Part shown: positions 56,701 through 64,000 of the stretch, in pieces | Position numbering within the stretch: the first letter of the stretch is position 1 | How the letters are laid out: each line of letters starts with the position of its first letter | Origin: Straminergon stramineum | Lineage: Eukaryota; Streptophyta; Bryopsida; Hypnales; Calliergonaceae | Length of the DNA stretch: 64,000 nucleotides | Assembly (NCBI GenBank): GCA_963920665.1 | Contig: OY987267.1 | Coordinates: 12,338,001 to 12,402,000, forward strand | Reading direction: 5' to 3' | Translations under genes and position numbers: made by a program | The notes under the pieces: model-generated | What the model saw: the letters and a program-made list of their open reading frames with translations, nothing else | Databases searched by the model: none | What the model was told of the DNA's origin: nothing

Positions 56701-59700
56701 AACTTTTTAATTTGAACAAAACTAATCTAACTAACAAGGCATGAGAAATTCTAAATAAAAGTTCAAACTAAACTTAATTCAATATTATATCAAAGGCACA
56801 AATTTTTAGTAAATTTACGAAAGTTTGGAGTCCAAAGAGGAAGAGGGTACTAATCAAACTTCAAAACTTCAAAATATTTGGACAGGGTCAAAGTTCTACC
56901 TCCAAACTAATACCTATGAATCAAGAAAACTAAAAGAAAACAAAGTTAGAAGTTCAAACCTTTGCCATGCAGAGATGACCCCAAGCTTAAACTTTGTCTA
57001 AAACACAATATAGTATTCTAGAAAGCTTCATTTCTAAAGGAAGTATGCATAACAACATTTAAACCAAACTTCAATAATTAAAGTCCCAATTTTTGTTATA
57101 CAACAAATTTTGGGCAAAGATTAGTTTAATAAACTTTTGGTAAAGTCAAGCTTTGCCACCTTAAACCTATTGACACCAAATTTTGTTGCAATGAGTACAA
57201 ATTGTTAGTATTTCAAGAAATTTTAAACAAAATTAGAGTTTGGAGGGTCTATCCCTCTCAAAACTCTCACAAATCAAATGTTTTGGAAGCTTATCCTTCC
57301 AAATTCCAACTTAAAAAGGACTTAAAATCAAAAGTCAAGGATTCTGACTAATAACATCACTAGAATTCGGTTAGAAGATCCTTAGGTGTTAATATACACT
57401 TTAAAATGAACTTCAAAAATCAAGATTTTGGAGGACTAAAACCTCCCCAAATGCAAAGAAATGAAAGAAAAATAACTTGAAAGGACCCCCATGTCCTTCA
57501 AGAAGTGTTTCCACAATGAGAAGTGTAAACAAATGCTCAAAGAGCAAAGAAAGAAACATAAAAAAGGGCCAAATTAGCCTCGAATACCAATCTGACAGAG
57601 TGTCAGTAGCTTGAGAAGAAGAAATAGGGATTCCACCAACTTCGAGGGGGGGCCTTTTATACTTGTCCTAGGCCCCTCCCCGGTAAGTTGTTGGTGAAAA
57701 ATATTCTACTTTCAATCTCTAGATATTTGCTAAACTACCCTAAAGTATTTTCTAAATAATCTTTGTTTAATGAAAGAAATTTCAAGAATCCTCTCCATTT
57801 AGCTAAGAAATTTTGACTAAATCAAATTCAAGATTTTTTTTCAAAGATATTTTGAAAATTACCCTAATTACTCTAGATATTTTGCTAATTAATCCCAAGT
57901 TACTTCTAAATTGTCTTTCTTTATATCAAAGATGGCTTGTTATGCAAGAAAAGAGATCTTGAACAAATCTAATCTTTGATTTTTAAAAAGATATTTTCGA
58001 AATTAACTTTTGAATTACCACTAATTACTCTAAAAAATCAAACCTATTACTACATCCTTTTTGTCTTTTAGAAAACAATTCCAAATTGAAAACTATTTGC
58101 GCCATTGTATTCAAAAGACTTAATAAGCGTAGGGAACTCCTAACCCCTACATCCTAGGTCATTTGTAAATGTAAAATCAACTTACAGTAATTCCAAAAGA
58201 AAAGTCAAAACTGTAACTTTTGGAATTTACTCCTTTTAAAGAAATTGTTTGGTTATGATTTCTTGGAATGTATATAAATGTAAAGAAAGACGCTTTATTT
58301 GCTCCAATCGAACACTATGAGCTTCTAGTACGTCAATCAACCCACCACCAAATTGTAAATTTTTTAAAAGTTCCATGTTGTTGCTGATTTTGGCACTTGG
58401 AAATGTTAGAATATCTTCAAACTTTGTGGGGCACTTTATTAGCACAAAAAATTATATCCTAATTTTTAGTGGGATTTTAACGCAACATGGGTAATTTCCA
58501 TGAATTTACAACCATATTTAAAGGTAGTTGACTTTCTATGGAGTCATTGTGATTATTTCAAAAAAATTTGAAACTTTTTGGATAGCTTCTAAGAAACTCC
58601 CAAAATCAAAGTACAACATTACATTTCACTTTGTACTATTTATAGAGAAGCTAAACTTAGCAATTTTTTTAAATTTCCACTTGAGGGGGAAATCATTTTT
58701 GTATCGGGGAATCTTAAAACAATCGGCCCCAATGTAGGCTTCTGGTATGATTTTAAGCTAAAAGTATCTTTCTTCATGCTTCGGTCATTTTCTCTTCACC
58801 TTATTTACATTCTGGTTCAATATTCTATAAATTATTTGCAAATAAAAATTTATCAATCCAAATTCTTCATGAATTGGATGGAGACTTTTAACAAGATTCT
58901 CTAGACCTAAAATAGACTTAGCCAATTTTCCACATGGATTTGTAAGATTAGTTGAGCATTGACAGAATACTAGGATTAGCTAACACTCTGACCGTAAATT
59001 CTCTCGGAATCACTTAAATGACCTCTTAAACTCTCAACTAGGCATTAGAAGTAAGAAATTAGAGTATTTTAAATACTTTGTACTTCTAGGATGACCCCTC
59101 ACTATATTGGTATCGACTTCTATCAAATACCACTCAAACACTCTTTTTATGTCCTTTTGCACATAAATATGCTAAAAAACTAACAAAAAACAAAAAAAGA
59201 AAACCATGAGTTCCAAGTGCCAATTTGAGGGCTCACAAACCCCTAAGATGGAGGGGGGCCAAAAATTACAAAGAGTACTATGAGGAGGGGTAGTCTCTCT
59301 ACTTCACTCTTGAATAGTGCTATGGTGAGCTATTGTGGTTGCAAGCTATGAGGTTGGTATTAGAGCCTCACCACTTCTTTCAATGTATCATCGTGGAGTA
59401 CTTATACACTTTTCGATATCGATTGAGTAATTTCCCACTCCATAGTAGGCCATAATGTGAGTCTCTAATTGGTGAGTCCCAAGGTGAATTCCCAAATGAG
59501 ATTGGTTGGACCTAGTGGAGAGTTGGGTCCCATTTAAGGGTGGTTAGTACTAGTGGGGCGTAGTGCTACCACCAAATTATAGGACATCAATAGAAGTTCC
59601 GTCCTATGTTATCAAATGACATGCCCGGCGTCTTGTAGGAATTAAGTGTTAGGAGTTTAGGAAGAATGGGGAACCTTGTGACTAAAATTGGAACTTAACA

Positions 59701-59835
59701 TTGTAAATCTATGGCATGTGAAGTATTAGAATATTGTGGCCCCTAGTGTTATTAGGAGTTAAGTGTTATAAAAGCACTTTGGAAAAGTTTAAGGTAGTAA
59801 ATGTCACTAAGGGGCACTACAAGTTACCACATAGC

Positions 59836-62800
59836 TAGGCAATACATGGATATGGGTTGTCATATAGGCAAACATGCCATTCCAACAAGTCCACCAAAGG
59901 AATTTGAACCCTCAAATACATATGTGGAATAATATAGCTCCACATTAGATGACAATTGAGGGCTTCAAGAGTCTGTTTTAGGTTTCTTCCCTACATTGTT
60001 TCTTGTACTATTAGAAATTGGGAACCAACCCATAATGGGTTGAATTTCTGAGTTTTTGAAAAAAAAATTAAAATTTTTTTCCCCAAAATTTCTATAAATT
60101 ATTCATAAATTTAAAATTGAATTTTAAAAATTAATTAAATCTTTTTAAAAATTAATTAATTAAATAAAAAAATAAATTTTCGGACATGGCAGTGATTGTA
60201 CCACATCATATCGCTGATGTGGCGAGTTCCCTCAACTTGGAAACTCAAAATAACTGGTGGCCTCTTCATGCCTTCAAATTTCATATAATGATCATTGCAC
60301 TAAGGTTAAAGCTTTATGAATATAACAGATGGTTTGTTATTATTTATTCTTACTCATTGTATTTTAATTGATTTTATGTAAAATTATTATTTGAAATCTT
60401 TTTTGCGGGGGTCCAATCAACAAAATTATGTTGATTGGTATTTAAAGGATTGTTGAATCAAAAGAGTTTAAATTCTTTTTATTGTAATCAACTTGAATGA
60501 GTAAATGAATAGATCTTTTGTTGATTAGGGCTTTTCTTTTCTTTTCTTTAAGTGTCCTAAACACTATGCTATAAATGAACTACATGTACAACCTTGGTCA
60601 CACCTACTCCACAACATTGATGATCCCAACTCATAGTACAAAAAGCTTCAACTCATTGAAATTATAGTTGGGAGTATGAATGAATTTATTCATTTTGTAG
60701 AAGTATCCAAAGAGGTTGTACAAGTATTTACAATTCCCATACTACTAACGACTTTTAATCACGAAAACATATATACATGTTCACATAATTACAGCATATA
60801 CAAGTTGAAATTATATTGACTATATTGGTAGATGTTTGTTTTTAGTTCCAACCTAGTCAATAGAGACACTATTGTGTTGACAAGTGCAAGTATTCCAAGA
60901 TAAACTCCTCAAAAAACACTATATATAAGACATTCAAACCAACACAAAACGTCTCAATCAACACAATTGTGTTTAAAATTGTTGCCAACCAAGATGTCCA
61001 AATCAACTTAACATTGTTAATTTGAGACCTATTTTCTTGTACTGATAAAAGTGGTCCTCCTCATCTTTCTAGAAGGCATTTTCACCTAAAAGAAGATCAA
61101 TGTTCATGTTTTGTACTTTTTTTTTTCTTTCTCAACTCTAGTTACTATTAGAAACAATTGAGCTATACATCCAAACAAATTCAATCATCAAATGTTGCCC
61201 AAAGTTTGCAAAATTTGATGATATCTGAATCTCACCTTAACATAGGGTTGAATTATATGGAAAGATCCCCCCAAATTGCATTGCTCCGAAATAATGACTC
61301 ACTTCCCTGAGTTTTTTTTCGTCTATACATTTTTTTATATTCTAGAAGTACGAAGAATGCCACGTGTCGAGTAACGTATGGACCACGCAACGACGGAATG
61401 TCAAGCGTGTGGTCCATCCAGCAAGGACCCAGTCTGGGGACATGAGGTCACTCAGTGGGCCGGTGGAAACTGGGGACACTTGGCATGTTCTGGTTGGATG
61501 GTCAGGCTTGCCAACAATGCCAAGTTGCCATTGACAGGTTCGTCTGTCTTAACTTATTTTGGAAACATTCACCGCAATTCTGGCAGAGTGTTATCCACGG
61601 TCATCAGGCTGGGATTCTGGGAATGTCCAATGGCGGGGGCTCAATTTCTCAGAAGGCCAATAATGTAAATGTCTGTAAGCTTACAGGACCTTCATATTCC
61701 CTTTCATTGGAAAAGCTAATAACATTCATTCACTTGCAATAATAATTTATTCTACTGTACGAAAAGAAGAATGACTGTCAATTCCCTTTCTTTCTTTTAA
61801 TTTTTCATTACCTTCCTGGAATCTTCCGAAATGGATGTTTTCAACTCCTCCACACGCATATGGAAGGAGACAGGTTCCTTTGGCCATTGAGTGGGGGCAT
61901 TTAGAATTCTTTTGCACTAATTAAAAGAAGCAAAATTTAAAAAAGTCACATACTCCGGCCATCCATCCCACTAAAAAGCTTGGAGTCGGAGATAGTGCAT
62001 GTACTACAGACCACAAAAACTGCTCCATTTTTTGTTTTGTTTGGATTGTTGTACAAGCAATGTGGAATTCTAATCAATTCCAGTTCAATCAATTTCAAAT
62101 ATTCCACATCTCTTGCTCGATGATCAAAATCAATAAATGGGGCCTTTTCAGTGGTACATGCACTATAGTAGAACCACCCATTACCAGCCACTTAAGCATT
62201 TTGTACATGATCTGGAGTAGTAGAAGGCAATGTCAATTTTTTGCCCTATAGAAAGATAGAAATGATGGGTGTTGTGAAATTTTCATAATTTTTTTCCTTA
62301 AATTCAAATTGTTATGAATTTCAGAAGCCAAAAGTTGGCTTGTATCCATCCCCGACAAATAGATTCTTCCATCACTGCTCATCTAAAGACTAATTTGGCT
62401 CTCAAAACAAAGCAAATGTGTCATAGTAGTGATGGGCTGATGGCTAGAAGATGGTGGTAAACCAAGAAACTAATGGTCTTATCAATCATCTCTCTATTGA
62501 ATTTTTCATTACCTATGTATTGACCATGGGGCTTGGTTGGTCATGGGTGGTTCAACCATATTGAAGATTTGGAGTTTTTTTAGTAGGATAGGGGGAGTAT
62601 CTATTAAAACATTTAGAATAACAATGAATTATAGCTATTTTATAAGAAGTTAGAAGTAAAGTTTGAACTCTTTTCCTTAAACCTTCTACAACCATAATTG
62701 ACAAAGAATGCAATTGTTCATCTTCTCAAGTATATGTTTTCAAATTGACTACTTTGGTGATAGATTTATTGCTCAAGGTTGAATGGAATTATTATAGCTA

Positions 62801-63289
62801 ATCTCAAATTTTTACCAACTTAGTTCACAACTATGGATCTTCTTGCTTAGATTGTTGTGCCACTTCATGTACAACTCTAATTCATTTCTTGTCAATGATC
62901 AACAACTACTGAGTGATAGCTTTTTGGATGAAGGCAAGAAACAATAGGTGTTGCATCAACATAAACTACATATATAATAAATGTGAAGAAGTTTCATGAA
63001 ATAGGCTCGTATTTAAGAAACAAGGGAATGTCTCATTGTCACTCATAGTATAGTTGCTTGATTTTTGACCCTCACTAATTTTAAGGTTAATTTGACTTGG
63101 TTGCAAAACCAAACCCTATTTATTCTTGACCAAAATGTACGCTTCTTGAACATGTAAGCCAAGGCCTATTTTTGATACATCTAAAATTTGCACTTTAAAA
63201 TCCAAGGTTTATTCATTGGGTGTTTAAAAAATATACACTACAAATCAAAGATATTAATCTACAAAGTATACAACTTGTTTCCTTCTAGG
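59836..63289. other. Gene-poor AT-rich stretch
   Basis: Only short frames are open (60186-60371, 61378-61668, 61946-62191). None shows a family. A short inverted pair ATAGTGCATGTAC (about 61992) and GTACATGCACTAT (about 62155) is about 150 bp apart. The GC-richer patch 61370-61640 has a protein-like frame in two phases, but I recognise nothing. Confidence 0.45.
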
Positions 63290-63620
63290 GCACCATTTGT
63301 GTAAGTTAGGGGGTCCTATTTTCATAAATGAAGGAATATGATGTCAACTAGGGCCTTTATTATCGTGCGATGAATTACACATTGACACTTGATGAAATTG
63401 CTCATACCATTTTTTTGTTTTGCGTTTCTCGTAAATAAATTTGCTTATACATTGAGAACAAGTTAGACTATATTTTACTTTTCTTTACTTTTTATTAATT
63501 CCAAATTAGCAAAAAATAGTGCAATCTTCATTATTTCTATTTCCTAACTAAAGAAAATTATCCCACCACCATAGTTCAATTGGTCATATGCTAAAACACT
63601 TAACATTGTTGGAAATAGGT
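63290..63620 (+). repeat. Dispersed repeat, copy 2
   Basis: Similar in order and strand to 20690-21065 ('GGAATATGATGTCAACTAGG', 'ACACATTGACAC', 'GTGCAATCTTCATTATT', 'GGAAATAGGTCATATA'). Together the two copies define a repeat family of at least 330 bp in this genome. Confidence 0.7.
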
Positions 63621-64000
63621 CATATACCTAAATCTACTTTCGATTGCTTTCGATTACCAACAAAAACCACATCCACATTAATTACTAAGACATGTTCATA
63701 TGCTTATTAGGTCACTCAGCTTTGGTGTGGTTACATGCCACATTGAACTACTTTTGGACTATTCAATAAATTTTGGACAAAACATCTAGATATCTCTCAA
63801 TGTTTGTATACATCTCTGGATGTTTTGAATCATCTCCTCAATCTGAAGACCATTCTTTTCTATTACTAGTATTAATTTTAGACTTCTGAAAGTCCAAAAG
63901 AAGTTAAATATGGCATTTACCTCACCATCTACGAATGGATTTCTTATCAGTTTCAATTTAGGGTTTCAGATCTTCACCAACCTGAAACTTGGTCCAACCG
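63621..64000. other. Window end, no gene seen
   Basis: AT-rich sequence with no open frame or repeat that I can support; it may continue the repeat family of copy 2. Confidence 0.4.

Larger units (their letters stand above)
54566..59204 (-). mobile_element. About 4.6-kb insertion of probable retroelement origin
   Basis: This segment separates the two halves of the LTR-like copy. On the minus strand it shows the order expected at the end of an LTR. A TATA box GTATAAAAGG (57653-57664) sits in a GC-rich patch. A leader of about 45 bp ends CTCTGTCA near 57593. Then TTGGTATTCGAGGC (57577-57590) resembles the initiator tRNA-Met primer-binding site TGGTATCAGAGC. No gag or pol frame survives, so it would be non-autonomous or decayed. 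Borders are approximate. Confidence 0.4.
53921..59830 (+). mobile_element. Diverged second copy of the 1,320-bp LTR-like family, split by about 4.6 kb
   Basis: 53921-54565 matches the 5' half of the element at 10547-11866 ('GAACAAGGGGGAC', 'CTTTGGAGAGCCATAA', 'ATAGGCTTGTACTTTGGG'). 59205-59830 matches its 3' half ('AGAGTACTATGAGGAGGGG', 'GAAGTTCCGTCCTATG', 'CACTAAGGGGC'). Order and strand agree, so the copy was split by a later insertion or is two fragments of one. It is far more diverged than the copy inside the CACTA element, or belongs to a different subfamily. Confidence 0.65.

Noticed and set aside
1..64000. tRNA, rRNA or microRNA genes
   Set aside because: No cloverleaf with conserved boxes, no rRNA sequence and no short host-like hairpin other than the 172-bp element was recognised by eye. 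A dedicated scan could still find some.

Overview
This window looks like nuclear DNA of a land plant. The evidence is a plant-specific VAMP72-type R-SNARE, plant CACTA and hAT transposons, an F-box/kelch-like pseudogene and spliceosomal introns. A non-seed plant, perhaps a moss, is my best guess from the F-box style and the GC-rich codon use of the SNARE gene in AT-rich DNA. The sequence alone does not prove it. The window is mostly transposable elements in several nested layers, with one clearly intact host gene.

Region by region: (1) 1520-17240 is a decayed F-box gene split by a complete 14,178-bp CACTA transposon (2625-16802). The element has 13-bp TIRs and a 3-bp ATG target duplication, and the F-box frame is continuous across the empty site. 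The CACTA element carries a plus-strand transposase and a minus-strand second gene related to Transposase_24. Its transposase exon is itself split by a 1,320-bp LTR-like element (10547-11866) flanked by CATGT. (2) 17241-25346 holds dispersed repeats, an LTR-like stretch and a TTAA-flanked inverted-repeat element (22091-23035). (3) 25387-40746 is a 15,360-bp hAT transposon with near-identical 13-bp TIRs and a perfect 8-bp target duplication (CACAAATT). It sits inside a second TTAA-flanked element (25351-41284). It carries three genes: a 1,173-codon hAT transposase, a coiled-coil/RING-like protein and a divergently transcribed protein-kinase-like protein. (4) 41289-44500 holds the intronless VAMP72-type gene with its leader and a duplicated 3' flank. 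(5) 44500-64000 is gene-poor repeat debris. It includes a 172-bp near-perfect hairpin element and a diverged copy of the LTR-like family split by about 4.6 kb that contains a minus-strand LTR promoter and primer-binding-like site.

The most unusual object is the large hAT element. Its transposase gene and its two non-transposase genes start from TATA boxes set in or beside the same GC-rich repeat (GTCCGCGCCCTG-like), which also occurs near its right end. This suggests co-regulated cargo rather than random capture. All three genes keep one long reading frame each and differ from intact only by six in-frame stop codons, each one transition away from a sense codon, with no frameshift seen. That pattern fits a fairly young element decaying through cytosine deamination.
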